Shown here: in pieces, positions 28,628 through 36,467 of the stretch
Layout: the number at the start of each line of letters is the position of its first letter
How positions within the stretch are numbered: position 1 is the first letter of the stretch
DNA from: a virus
Reading direction: 5' to 3' (one strand)
Length of the DNA stretch: 36,467 nucleotides
Virus record (IMG/VR): IMGVR_UViG_3300020020_000107
Location: 1-36,467 of that record
Translations under genes and position numbers: made by a program
Notes under the pieces: model-generated
What the model was told of the DNA's origin: nothing
The model's database searches: none
What the model saw: only the letters and a program-made list of their open reading frames with translations

Positions 28628-29286
28628 GGGACGGCGACCTCCTCGGCGAGCGCGTGGGTGAGGTCGGTCGCCCAGAAGGCGGTGATCTGGCTCGCGGGCG
28701 TGCAGTTGACGATCGTCACGCCGGCCGCGGCGAGGGCCGGCGCGAGCGTGTCGTAGGCCCGGCGCCAGGCGGCGAAGTTCGCCTCGCTCGGGTTGTCCAG
28801 GCCGGACGGATGCCGGCCGAAGAAGTGGCTGCGGCCGCCGTGCGGCCCGCCCTGATAGCCGAGGAGGATCACCCGCCGCGCGCCGAGGTGCACCGCGAGG
28901 TTGATCGCCGCATAGCCAGAGTTCCCGCCCGTGCGCAGGCCGCTCGGGTCGCGCTCGAGGCCGTCGACGCCGGTATGCCGCAGGACCGTGATGTCCGCGC
29001 CAGAGGCGCCCGGGATCGGCGTCGCGGTCCCGCGGCGTGGGCCCACCGAGACGCGGACGCCGGTGTAGGGGACCCCGTGGAGCTCGGGCACGCCGCGGTG
29101 CACGCGCCACCACGCGCGATCGGAGGAGTAGAGCACCGGCGCCCAGGGCGCCAGGCGGATCGCGTCGTTGACCGCGATCACCGGGAGGCCGGCCGTGCGC
29201 ACGCGGGCGCAGTCCTCCTGCGTGAGCGTCGGGCCGCTCGCCAGGCAGACGATCGTGGCGCCGGGCCACCGCGGGAGGTTAGGCAA
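28621..29286 (-). CDS. DUF115/MptE-like protein, 221 aa
   Basis: TIVCLASGPTLTQEDCARVR, then GLPVIAVNDAIRLAPWAPVL, YSSDRAWWRVH and GYAAINLAVHLGARRVILLG, YQGG is the pattern of phage proteins related to DUF115/MptE-like folds (GxGPSL start, vND...PwADvlYa.D, G..A..lA..lGak.i.LiG.D). Cellular relatives occur beside flagellin-glycosylation genes. It overlaps the glycosyltransferase gene by 7 nt, so the two probably work on the same sugar pathway. The exact reaction is unknown. Confidence 0.75.
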   Translation of the reverse strand: MPNLPRWPGATIVCLASGPTLTQEDCARVRTAGLPVIAVNDAIRLAPWAPVLYSSDRAWWRVHRGVPELHGVPYTGVRVSVGPRRGTATPIPGASGADITVLRHTGVDGLERDPSGLRTGGNSGYAAINLAVHLGARRVILLGYQGGPHGGRSHFFGRHPSGLDNPSEANFAAWRRAYDTLAPALAAAGVTIVNCTPASQITAFWATDLTHALAEEVAVPC

Positions 29287-29617
29287 AGGTCGGCCTCGCC
29301 AGTGGGTGCAGGAGGCGGCGGAGCACCGAGCGCAGGTACGCCGTCTGCTCCGGCGTCTCGGGCTTCTCTTCCGGCTCGTCGCCGCGGAGGCGCCAGAGCT
29401 CGCCGGTGTAGGTGAGAATCGCGCCGAGCACGAGCGCGAACTCGGGATCGACGGTCGGATCGGTCGCGGTCGTCCAGGGGTTCTCGATCCGGTCGATGTG
29501 CATCAGGACGCGCGCCGTCGCCGTCGCGATCTTCGATTCGAGGTCCGCTTGCGCGTAGTCGTCCTCGAGGTTGAGGTGCGCCTTCGCCTGCGCGTACGTG
29601 ACCAGTTGGAGGGCCAT
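29279..29617 (-). CDS. Head-tail connector (gp6-like)
   Basis: 112 aa from the ATG at 29617 (TGATG overlap). [40 protein letters not shown] and IDR match the gp6/YqbG-like connector start (vtl.eaK.hLr...d..D..i...i.aA...v). LVLGAILTYTGELWRLRGDE fits the conserved mid-helix. It forms the ring below the portal. It lies after the collagen-like gene. Confidence 0.85.
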   Translation of the reverse strand: MALQLVTYAQAKAHLNLEDDYAQADLESKIATATARVLMHIDRIENPWTTATDPTVDPEFALVLGAILTYTGELWRLRGDEPEEKPETPEQTAYLRSVLRRLLHPLARPTFA

Positions 29618-30237
29618 CAGTACCGCACTCCTGGCGCGCCCTGCTCGCCGCGCGTGCCGGCGGGGCCGCGCTCTCCGCGGTCGCCGGTCTTCCCGCGCTC
29701 GCCGGCCTTCACCGCGAGCCGCCAGGCCGCCACGCCCATCGCCGGCCGCTCCTGGGTCGCGGTCTGACAGATCCAGAGCGAGCCCGCATAGGTGACCGCG
29801 TCGCCGGGGTCGTAGGCCGTGGCCTTGTCGTAGTACCCGCGGTCGAGGACGACCGGCAGCGTCCACTGGCCGATCGCGGTGCCGTCCGCGCGCCGGACCG
29901 TGACGGTCCGGCCCTCGCACTCGAACCGCACGCCCTCGAGCGTCCCGTCGTGGCCTGGCGCGCCGTCCTTCCCGGCCACGCCGTCCCGCCCGGGCGCGCC
30001 GTCGAGGCCCGCGCGACCATCGAGACCCGGCACCCCGTCGCGGCCGGGCGCGCCGTCCGCGCCGTCCGCGCCCGCCGCGCCGGCCGGGCCTGGCGGGCCC
30101 GGCACCCCGGGGACGCCGTCCCGCCCATCGCGCGGCACGGGCAGGGCGGCCATCGCGGCGCGGACTTCGCGCGCCACCAGGCGGACGAGGCCGGGCGCGA
30201 GGGCCTCGACCAGGCGCTGGAGCGTCGTGGGCGTCAT
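29617..30237 (-). CDS. Collagen-like structural protein
   Basis: 206 aa, starting ATG at 30237 in an ATGA overlap with the portal stop. A helical N-terminus ([20 protein letters not shown]) is followed by about 20 Gly-X-Y triplets (residues about 35-100, e.g. [19 protein letters not shown]), a folded middle ([20 protein letters not shown]) and a second short collagen block near the C-terminus ([20 protein letters not shown]). The middle ([21 protein letters not shown]) resembles a carbohydrate-binding 5/12-type module. Probably a trimeric virion decoration or fibre; location inferred from the head operon. Confidence 0.8.
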   Translation of the reverse strand: MTPTTLQRLVEALAPGLVRLVAREVRAAMAALPVPRDGRDGVPGVPGPPGPAGAAGADGADGAPGRDGVPGLDGRAGLDGAPGRDGVAGKDGAPGHDGTLEGVRFECEGRTVTVRRADGTAIGQWTLPVVLDRGYYDKATAYDPGDAVTYAGSLWICQTATQERPAMGVAAWRLAVKAGERGKTGDRGERGPAGTRGEQGAPGVRY

Positions 30238-31655
30238 GCGGCCCTCTCGTCGAGCCCGCACGCCTTCTCAAAGGCCACGGCGAGGGCCGCGGTGTCGAGG
30301 GCGTCGGGGTCCTCGTCGTCCGCGTCGTCGTCCGCGCCGGCGGCGGCGTCCGGCGGGGCCGGCGCGGGCGTGGTGCCGAACGGGTCGGCCTTCGCGTCCC
30401 GCTTGGCGAGCGCCGCGAGCGAGTAGTTCTGCTGCTGGAGGTACGGCGAGTCGCCGCCTGAGACCGGGCCGAGGTCGAGGTACCGGAAGCGCGCCTCGTT
30501 GGGCGACATGCCGCCGCCCTTGATCGCCTCGGCGGAGGTCTTCACCTTCGAGGCCGTATCCATGCGCATCAAGTCGTCGAGGTCCATCTCCGTCCCGATC
30601 GGGCGGCCGGCCTCGTTCTTCGTCATCTCGAGGCCGTCGTCCATCAAGAGCTCAATGCACTCGATGAGGCTCTGGAGACACTGCGAGTAGTAGAGGATCT
30701 GGAGGGTCTCGGGATTCGTGTTCGGCGGGAGCGGGCCGATCCCGATCATGTAGGGCGGGACCCGGAAGGCCGTGCACGCATTCTCCGCGGTCCATTTCAA
30801 CTGCTCGATGAGCTGCGAATCGGTGGCGGAGATCGCCATCTTTTCGTAGGTCAAGCCGCCGGCCAGGACCGCCACTTGCCCGGCGTTGTCGCCGGTGAAG
30901 TTCAAGTGCCACTTCGCCTTGATCTCCTCGAGCGTCCGTTCGTCCACCTGGCCCGGCGCCGTCAGCACGCCGGACGGGACCGATCGATTGGCAAAGAGGC
31001 GCGACGAGTGGCTCTGGATCTGGATGCCCGTCATCGCCGACACCCCGCACGCGTAGAGCGGCGAGACGCCGCAGAGCGGGTGATAGAGCGGGACCATCAC
31101 GTCGTGAATGATTTCCGCCTGCGGCACGACGACCGCCTCGCTCAGGCGCGCGAGCTTATCGGGCCCGACTTTGTAGTAGACCGCGCCATCGGGCGCGACG
31201 AGCGGCGTCACGCAGGTCGGATCGAGGAGGTAGAGCGCGGTCACGATCCCGCGCCCGTCCCGCTGCTTGATGGCGTACGTGTTGCCGTGCGCGAGCTTCG
31301 AGACCACCCATTGCTCGTAGAACTTGATCCGGTTCTGCCACGGATTCGGCTTGCGCAGGACCGGGCTATGCGCGGTGTTCTCCGTCTCGCGCCAGATCCC
31401 GTCCGTGTCCTGCTCGACCAGGCGAATCCGGAGCTTCCCGATATCCGAGGCGATGAGCGTGATGCAGGCATACACGGCCGCATGCGTGAGGACCGTCTCG
31501 GGGTTGACGGTCACGTTCTGCTGCCAGGCCCCGGGATAGCTCTCGCGCACCACCGGCCACCAGCCGCCGCCGCCCCGCGCGGGCAGCGACGCGCCCGCGG
31601 CCGGGCCCGCGGCCCGCGCCTGCGCGCGTGAACGGAAGGAGCGCCACCACGTCAC
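30234..31655 (-). CDS. Portal protein, HK97 family
   Basis: 473 aa, GTG start with AGAGAGGA 5 nt upstream. [32 protein letters not shown], then [20 protein letters not shown] and [20 protein letters not shown], is the HK97 portal pattern. [20 protein letters not shown] and [16 protein letters not shown] also fit. The dodecameric portal forms the DNA channel and docks the terminase. Unusually, the gene lies downstream of the capsid gene rather than between terL and protease. Confidence 0.93.
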   Translation of the reverse strand: MTWWRSFRSRAQARAAGPAAGASLPARGGGGWWPVVRESYPGAWQQNVTVNPETVLTHAAVYACITLIASDIGKLRIRLVEQDTDGIWRETENTAHSPVLRKPNPWQNRIKFYEQWVVSKLAHGNTYAIKQRDGRGIVTALYLLDPTCVTPLVAPDGAVYYKVGPDKLARLSEAVVVPQAEIIHDVMVPLYHPLCGVSPLYACGVSAMTGIQIQSHSSRLFANRSVPSGVLTAPGQVDERTLEEIKAKWHLNFTGDNAGQVAVLAGGLTYEKMAISATDSQLIEQLKWTAENACTAFRVPPYMIGIGPLPPNTNPETLQILYYSQCLQSLIECIELLMDDGLEMTKNEAGRPIGTEMDLDDLMRMDTASKVKTSAEAIKGGGMSPNEARFRYLDLGPVSGGDSPYLQQQNYSLAALAKRDAKADPFGTTPAPAPPDAAAGADDDADDEDPDALDTAALAVAFEKACGLDERAA

Positions 31656-31667
31656 CGGGGTCCTCTC

Positions 31668-31931
31668 TTACGGTTCCGCCTGGAGGTCGCGCCGGCGATA
31701 GCGCCCCTTCGGGCGCGCCTCGACGACCGGCGGCTCGACGGGCGGCGGCTCGTTCGCGCGCACCGAGGCGGACGCGAGCGCCGCCGCGCTCGGGCGCGTG
31801 AGCGAGATCAAGCCGCGCCGGTGCGCGCCCGCCGCGTCGAGCGGCGTCATGGTGACGAGATCGCCCGCGCGGAGGGCCCGGCCGGCGTAGGACCAGCCCT
31901 CGACCACCACTTGCACGACGACGGGGCGCAC
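31668..31931 (-). CDS. Hypothetical protein between capsid and portal, 87 aa
   Basis: I chose the GTG at 31931, which overlaps the capsid stop (TAGTG). RPVVVQVVVEGWSYAGRALR, then AGDLVTMTPLDAAGAHRRGL, ISLT is a beta-rich start like the small KOW/SH3-like proteins (lV.......y.G....G....d..ea..l...G.v) encoded beside phage capsid genes. The end is a disordered Pro/Glu/Arg tail. It could be a minor head or scaffold-like protein. Confidence 0.6.
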   Translation of the reverse strand: MRPVVVQVVVEGWSYAGRALRAGDLVTMTPLDAAGAHRRGLISLTRPSAAALASASVRANEPPPVEPPVVEARPKGRYRRRDLQAEP

Positions 31932-33838
31932 TACGACCCCGCGCTCGCCCAGTCGACGTGATCCATGTACTGGACCGCGCCGGCGCGGAGCTTCTTCCAG
32001 TTGATAAAGCGCTCGGCGCGGAGCGCGAGCGAGTTGGTCTGCCACATCGAGACCAGCGAGGTCGCGGGCGGGACCACGTTCGGGCCCGAGGCCATCGCCG
32101 GCGTATCGCTCATCTCGAGCGAGGCCTCGCGGCTCGCTTCGACGTTCACGGCGCCGTCATCCGCCAGGGCGATCGCCTTCGTGTTGAGGACGATCACCAT
32201 ATCGCCGGCCGCGGCGGTGTGCGCGTACTGCGAGGTGATCACCGGGAGCCCTTCGGCGGTCCCGCCTTTGAGGCCGAGGCCGGGGAACTCCGGATTGCCC
32301 ATCGCATTGCGGAGGAGCGAGAGCCCGAGCGCGAGCGTGTTGGGCATGATGATCGCGATCTCGCCGACACTCTGATTGCCCGCGACGAACGCGCCGAGGA
32401 GCGCTTTGATATCGGCGCGGATCGAGTCGGCCGTGCTGCCGGCCATGCTGACGATCGGCACGACGCCGTTCGTGATGGAGGCCGGCGAGACGTTCAGGAC
32501 TTCCGCCTTCGCGGGATCGACGAAGTCGATGTCGAGCCGCTCGACCAGGGCATCGCGGAGCTCGTCGCGCAGCAGCCCTTCGGCGCCCGGCGAGGAGAAG
32601 CGCGCGAGCTCATCGGTGATCACCGTGATGGCGGCGACCTTCGTGAAGCCGAGCGTCTGGCGGTCGTACGAGACTTTGGTGAGCGGCTTCGCTTTGCCCT
32701 CGCCGACCCAGTAGCCCGTGGCGCCGCTCGTCTGGCCCTTGACCGCGATATTGAACGGGACGCCTTTGAGGCTCGGGATCGGGCCGACGCCGAACTGCCC
32801 GATGATCGTCTGCGGGCGGAGCCAGGCGAGAAATTCCTGCGTCAGGTTCGTGTTGTCGACCAGCGCGGCCGCCCAGTTCGGATCGGTCGTGGTCCCGGCC
32901 GGGACCGCGGCCTTCTCCAGGTATTGGTGGATCCGGTGCGCGTCGGGATAGCGCTGCTTGGCGATCGCGAGCGGCGACACGCTGAAGTGCTTCTCGAAGG
33001 CTTCGAGCTTGCAGAGCACCATGCGCGCGAACTCGATGCCCGGCTCCGGGGCGCGGAGATAGACCGGCGTGACGCGCGGCGCCGGCACGGCCGCGGGCAC
33101 GGCGGCGCCGCCCTGGGCGGGGACCGCGGCGGCGCGATTCGCGGCTTCGAGCGTGGTGAGCCGCTCGAGGTGCTTGTCGTGGGCCACCACGTCGAGCTGC
33201 AAGGCGTCGTACTCCGCCGACTGCGCCTCCTCGAGCACGACGCCGGCCGCCGCCGCCGCGGCCATCAGGTCGCGCATGCGGGTCGCCTTCGCGTCGCGGG
33301 TGGCCGTATAGCTCTGGATCTGTTCCTGGATGGTCATGGTCGGAGGCATGGGCGGAGTACTCCTCTGGAGGGCGAAGGCCTTGATCGTCTGAATCGACGC
33401 GTCGGCATTGGCCGGAATCACGACGAGGCTGAGTTCGAGAATTTCGATCTTGGTGAAGCGGATGCCGCCGCCCTTGATGAATTCGAGCCCGTCCTCGAGC
33501 GGCCGAAAGCCGATCGAGACGCCGCGAATCAGGCCGGCTTTGACGGACTGCCAGGCCTCATTGACGCGCTCGCGCAACGTCCCGCTCTCGGTAATTTCCG
33601 GAATCAGGGCGCGGAAGCCGATCCCGGTTGCGGTCGGCGCGCCGAGCTCCACGGTCCCAACGGGCCGTTTGGCGTCGTGGTACAGCAGGAGCGGGAGCGG
33701 GTTGGCGAAGGTCGCGCCCTTCGACTCGACGATATCGCCCATGCGATCGGTCGTCGGCGTCGTCGCCAGGCCTTCGATCGCGCGGAGGTCGCCGTCGAGG
33801 GCGCGGACTTCGAGCGGCGCGTACGCGCGGTAGATCAC
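31931..33838 (-). CDS. Fused prohead protease and HK97-type major capsid protein
   Basis: 635 aa, GTG start. Residues 1-157 are an HK97-type prohead protease (IEGLATTPTTDRMGDIVESK; catalytic His54 in LLYHDAKRPVG; Ser108 in RGVSIGF; late IEILELSLVVIPANADASI). Residues about 168-250 are a coiled-coil delta domain (MTIQEQIQSYTATRDAKATR), followed by the capsid fold (about 270-635; YWVGEGKAKPLTKVSYDRQT). No stop separates them. AGGAG lies 10 nt before in-frame ATG 33349 (Met164), so a separate capsid protein may be made from the same frame. Confidence 0.9.
   Translation of the reverse strand: MIYRAYAPLEVRALDGDLRAIEGLATTPTTDRMGDIVESKGATFANPLPLLLYHDAKRPVGTVELGAPTATGIGFRALIPEITESGTLRERVNEAWQSVKAGLIRGVSIGFRPLEDGLEFIKGGGIRFTKIEILELSLVVIPANADASIQTIKAFALQRSTPPMPPTMTIQEQIQSYTATRDAKATRMRDLMAAAAAAGVVLEEAQSAEYDALQLDVVAHDKHLERLTTLEAANRAAAVPAQGGAAVPAAVPAPRVTPVYLRAPEPGIEFARMVLCKLEAFEKHFSVSPLAIAKQRYPDAHRIHQYLEKAAVPAGTTTDPNWAAALVDNTNLTQEFLAWLRPQTIIGQFGVGPIPSLKGVPFNIAVKGQTSGATGYWVGEGKAKPLTKVSYDRQTLGFTKVAAITVITDELARFSSPGAEGLLRDELRDALVERLDIDFVDPAKAEVLNVSPASITNGVVPIVSMAGSTADSIRADIKALLGAFVAGNQSVGEIAIIMPNTLALGLSLLRNAMGNPEFPGLGLKGGTAEGLPVITSQYAHTAAAGDMVIVLNTKAIALADDGAVNVEASREASLEMSDTPAMASGPNVVPPATSLVSMWQTNSLALRAERFINWKKLRAGAVQYMDHVDWASAGS
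33347..33366 (-). promoter_or_regulatory. Internal ribosome binding site for a stand-alone capsid protein
   Basis: On the minus strand AGAGGAGT is followed 10 nt later by ATG at 33349, with a second ATG at 33337 (MTIQEQ). Both are in frame with the protease-capsid fusion and lie exactly at the domain border. The fusion's own GTG at 33838 has no comparable ribosome site. This suggests that the capsid part is made in excess. Confidence 0.65.
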
Positions 33839-33901
33839 CGCTCAGGAAAATAGCGCCGCGCGGGGCCGGCCAGCATTTCGGGAAACGAGAACGCCCCGCG
33901 A

Positions 33902-34108
33902 TCAGGGCCGGCGCGGGCGCGGTGGGAGCGCGCGCAGGACCGCGGTCCGGACGAAATCCGCGACCGTCATCCCCCGCGCGGCGGCCTCTTCGATGATCCG
34001 ATCGTGCTCGGCGGCGGCGAAGCGGGCGGCGACCGCGCTCCGCTCGGGCCCCCGCGGGCGCCCGGGGCGCCGGAGCCCCGTCAGGGCCTCGCGATCGGGG
34101 TCGCTCAT
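33902..34108 (-). CDS. Ribbon-helix-helix-like small protein, 68 aa
   Basis: The ATG at 34108 overlaps the terL stop (ATGA). A basic N-terminus (LRRPGRPRGPERSAVAARFA) leads to AAEHDRIIEEAAARGMTVAD, then FVRTAVLRAL, which is the helix-turn-helix of CopG/Arc or MobC-type RHH proteins. It may bind DNA near the packaging site or regulate late genes. Its place between terL and the protease is unusual, and its role is unknown. Confidence 0.7.
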   Translation of the reverse strand: MSDPDREALTGLRRPGRPRGPERSAVAARFAAAEHDRIIEEAAARGMTVADFVRTAVLRALPPRPRRP

Positions 34109-35934
34109 CGCGGCACGCCGCCGAAGAAGAAGATTTGCGGCGTCGGCGCCGGGCCGGCGGCGAGCGCCTTGATCGCCATGATGGTCGCGACGACGCCGTC
34201 CACCCGCTTGCCGGGCTTCTTCGGGCGGACCGGGCGGATGCGCCGCGCGTCGTCCGTTTTGATCGCGACGTTCTCGAGATGGTGGCGCAGCACGCGGTGC
34301 CCGCCGTGCGTCACGCGGCCGGCCTTGATGAGGGCTTCGAAGGCCTGCGAGGGCTCGGAGAGGTGCTGATAGTTCTGGAGGACCTCGGCCACCTTCAGGC
34401 CCGCGCGATCGCGGAGCTGCGTGGCGAGGTCCGTCGCGAAGGCGGGGTCGTAGCCGAACAGGGCCTGCTTCAGGAGCGGGAAGCGCGGGACGATGCGCCG
34501 CGTGATGTCCTCGTAGATCCGCGAGTAGTCGATGACCGCGCCCTCGGTGGCGGTGACCAGGCCGGCCGCCGTCCACTGCGCATACGGCACGCCGTCGAGC
34601 CGCTCGTGCTCGGCCATCGTCTCCTTCGGAATCCAGAAGAACGGGACGATCACGATCCGATAGTTCAGGTTGACGGTCCGGAGCTCTGGGACCGCGGTGT
34701 CCGTCGGCGCGTCGGCGGCGAGCGGCGCCGGGAGCGCCTCGGCCGGGAAGCGGAACACGACGGAGAGACAGGCGAGGTCATACTTCTGCGCCAAGTCCAG
34801 ACCGGCGGCGACCGGCGCCGTGCGGAGGACCTCGTCGCTCGGCAGCGGCGCCTTGCAGGCATCCCACCAGTTGAGCGGAATCCAGGCGGTGGCCTGGTTC
34901 GTCCACCGGTTGCAGTGGTACCGGAGAAAGTCGTTGCGCTTGCGCGGCTCGGCCTGGGCCTCGGCCGCCTCGCTCGCGATCGCCGAGGCCTGGACCGTGA
35001 TGCCGTGGCCGGGATTGACGCGCGCCCAGGCGGCCGGCGATTGCCAGTCCTCCGTGTCGCCGAGTTCGAAGATCACCGGGAGGCAGCTCGGATCGGGCAA
35101 CGTGCCCGAGAGGACCTTCTTCGCGTATTCGTATTCCTCGTAGCAGATCGATTCGTCATCCGTGCCGGCGTGCGTCACGAGCAGCAACAGCGGTTGCCGC
35201 CGCTTGACCATCGACTTCTTGATCGTCTCGTAGAGGTCCCGGTTCGGTTGGCCGTGGAACTCATCGAAGATCGCGCCGTGCGGCCGGAAGCCATGCTTGG
35301 TCGCCGCGTCGGCCGAGAGGACCTGGTAGACCGCGCGCGTGTCCGGCTGGTAGATCGAATCACGGAGGACCTCGCATTGCTCGGCCAGGGCGGGCGCGTC
35401 CTCGACCATCACCTTCGCGTTCGTGTGCACCACGCGCGCCTGCGCCTTGTCGGTGGCCAGGGCGTAGATCTCGGCGCCCGGCTCCGCGTCGCAGAGCATC
35501 AGGTACAGGCCGGTCCCGCTCGCCCAGGGCGACTTGCCGGCCCCCTTCGGCAGGAAGGCGAACACCTTCCGGAAGCGCCGGTAGCCATCGCTCGCCCGCT
35601 TCCACCCGAAGATCGGCTTGGTGAGCAGGAGCGCCTGGTAGGCGAGGAGGTCGAACGGGCGGCCCGCGAACTCGCCGATGTGGTGCGTCAGGTACGCCGG
35701 GAAGAACTCGCAGGCGCGCGCGGCTTCGTTGGCGTCGAAGTAGTACGCGCCGTCGGGACTCTCCCACCGGCGCCGATGCGGGTTGTAGTCGGCCGGGATC
35801 TCGATCGTCACGCCCGGCCACCGCTCGGTGGGCGACGGGCCGTTGCCCCACCACCCGCCGCGCGGACGCGCCGGCGGGGGCCCCTTACGCCTTCTTGACA
35901 GGACGCGGGCCAAAGAACCGATCCCGTTGGACAT
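34105..35934 (-). CDS. terL: Terminase large subunit
   Basis: 609 aa. ATPase: Walker A FLPKGAGKS at residues about 128-135, Walker B AIFDEFH at 221-227 (Asp-Glu), and coupling motif LLLVTHAG at about 250-257. Nuclease: GLDLAQKYDLA with Asp380 and later acidic residues (FGYDPAFAT). This is the Terminase_1 (PF03354-like) type usual for HK97-type phages. It overlaps terS by 50 nt; a later in-frame GTG (residue 11) is another possible start. It packages DNA into the prohead through the portal. Confidence 0.95.
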   Translation of the reverse strand: MSNGIGSLARVLSRRRKGPPPARPRGGWWGNGPSPTERWPGVTIEIPADYNPHRRRWESPDGAYYFDANEAARACEFFPAYLTHHIGEFAGRPFDLLAYQALLLTKPIFGWKRASDGYRRFRKVFAFLPKGAGKSPWASGTGLYLMLCDAEPGAEIYALATDKAQARVVHTNAKVMVEDAPALAEQCEVLRDSIYQPDTRAVYQVLSADAATKHGFRPHGAIFDEFHGQPNRDLYETIKKSMVKRRQPLLLLVTHAGTDDESICYEEYEYAKKVLSGTLPDPSCLPVIFELGDTEDWQSPAAWARVNPGHGITVQASAIASEAAEAQAEPRKRNDFLRYHCNRWTNQATAWIPLNWWDACKAPLPSDEVLRTAPVAAGLDLAQKYDLACLSVVFRFPAEALPAPLAADAPTDTAVPELRTVNLNYRIVIVPFFWIPKETMAEHERLDGVPYAQWTAAGLVTATEGAVIDYSRIYEDITRRIVPRFPLLKQALFGYDPAFATDLATQLRDRAGLKVAEVLQNYQHLSEPSQAFEALIKAGRVTHGGHRVLRHHLENVAIKTDDARRIRPVRPKKPGKRVDGVVATIMAIKALAAGPAPTPQIFFFGGVPR

Positions 35935-36373
35935 CCGGCGCGGTCGTCGTCGGGACGTGCACGCGGGTCCGCGAGACCGGCGTGAGCCCGAACTCGAGGA
36001 GCAGCGCGCGACACTGCGCCTGCGCCTTGTTCGAGATGCTCAGGTACGGCGAGATCATCGGGTAGCGGCTGCCCTTCACTTTGATGATCAAGCCGTGCTT
36101 GCGGAGGTGGGTCTCGGCCTGTTTCCACCGCGCGAACGTCGCGCAGTACAGGGTCAAGGCGTCCTGGTCGGCTTCCGTCAGGAGCCCGAGGCGGTGGAGC
36201 ATCGGCGCGCGGCTCTCCCACTCGGCGCGCGCGTCGGGATCGTCGGCGAGGATCGCCGGCACCGCCAGGTTGATCGCCGTCGAGGGTTGCGGCTCCGCGT
36301 CCGGCAAGCGTCGTTGGCCGGGATTGCCCCGCGCGATCTTGATCACGGTCGGCACCGGCTTGCGTCCTCTCAC
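35885..36373 (-). CDS. terS: Terminase small subunit, P27 family
   Basis: 162 aa, GTG start with AGAGGA 5 nt upstream. GRKPVPTVIKIARGNPGQRR, then ADDPDARAEWESRAPMLHRL, GLLTEADQDALTLYCATFAR and WKQAE, is the P27 family pattern (rGnpgkr.lp..e..p..., W....p.L...g.lt..D...l..yc). It recognises the packaging site and loads the large subunit. It is the first gene of the structural module; phased repeats lie directly upstream. Confidence 0.93.
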   Translation of the reverse strand: MRGRKPVPTVIKIARGNPGQRRLPDAEPQPSTAINLAVPAILADDPDARAEWESRAPMLHRLGLLTEADQDALTLYCATFARWKQAETHLRKHGLIIKVKGSRYPMISPYLSISNKAQAQCRALLLEFGLTPVSRTRVHVPTTTAPDVQRDRFFGPRPVKKA

Positions 36374-36395
36374 GATCGTCCTCTCATCCCGGGCG

Positions 36396-36438
36396 GATCA
36401 GCCCCCGATCCCCCCGGATCGCCCCGCGACCCCCCCTG
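36396..36438. repeat. Phased GATC/C-tract repeats upstream of terS
   Basis: Four units of 10 or 11 bp lie head to tail: GATCAGCCCCC, GATCCCCCCG, GATCGCCCCGC and GACCCCCCCTG. Their spacing is one helical turn, so the same face of the helix is repeated. The position, 23-65 nt upstream of the terS start, suits a TerS-binding (pac or cosB-like) site. The rest of 36374-36467 holds no gene that starts inside the window. Confidence 0.5.
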
Positions 36439-36467
36439 CACCAATTTCGCAGGCGCGTGCGTGCGAG

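Noticed and set aside
29940-30130. Short regular repeats that look like a CRISPR or satellite array
   Set aside because: The period is 9 nt multiples coding for Gly-X-Y triplets of a collagen-like protein; no conserved repeat-spacer structure.
31958-33853. A 631-codon plus-strand frame opposite the capsid gene
   Set aside because: Antisense shadow; repeated Arg/Asp/Val composition, while the minus strand encodes a clear protease and capsid.
34135-35898. A 587-codon plus-strand frame opposite the terminase gene
   Set aside because: Antisense shadow of terL with no motifs of its own.

Overview
The window reads as a nearly complete genome of a temperate, tailed double-stranded DNA phage (siphovirus type, lambda/HK97-like head and tail genes). 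The host looks like a high-GC bacterium. No bacterial housekeeping gene, rRNA or complete tRNA is visible. The host cannot be named from the sequence; the P4-type integrase, the ParDE pair and a tRNA-Gly-like attachment core fit a proteobacterium or another high-GC soil bacterium.

Layout: (1) 1-11701, minus strand: a long chain of small early and accessory genes, most joined by ATGA or TGATG overlaps. In transcription order they run from a Cro-like XRE protein, an AlpA-like HTH protein and a DUF1376 replication protein with an iteron-like repeat cluster inside it, through VRR-NUC, DUF7694, many zinc-ribbon and unknown proteins and an Ead/Ea22-like protein, to an HNH nuclease, a small membrane protein and a MmpS-like lipoprotein. 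A Pro/Thr-rich ORF runs off the left edge. (2) 11768-16944, plus strand: an XRE repressor (with an apparent reading-frame switch), a SAM methyltransferase, four small genes, an attP-like region, a tyrosine integrase and a ParD/ParE toxin-antitoxin pair. (3) 16941-36373, minus strand: the structural module. In transcription order it is TerS, TerL, a small DNA-binding-like protein, a fused prohead protease-capsid protein, a small unknown protein, portal, a collagen-like protein, head-tail connector, a DUF115-like protein, glycosyltransferase, head closure, gp10-like and DUF3168-like proteins, tail tube, tail assembly chaperone (-1 frameshift pair), tape measure and two distal tail proteins.

If the two ends are joined, all minus-strand genes form one leftward array from the Cro-like gene through TerS to the tail. 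The attachment core sits in the interior, so this is the excised or virion form rather than an integrated prophage. Lysogeny would be set by the divergent XRE genes at about 11.7 kb. Repeats related to their putative operators also lie on both sides of the integrase.

The points most worth a second look are: an 11-bp iteron array inside the replication gene; a repeated gene-junction cassette that carries the end of one gene, the ribosome binding site and the ATGA start of the next; a GGGCCCT slippery heptamer in the tail chaperone; a protease-capsid fusion with a strong internal start; an attP core equal to the 3' end of a tRNA-Gly; and phased C-tract repeats just upstream of terS. I recognise no endolysin.
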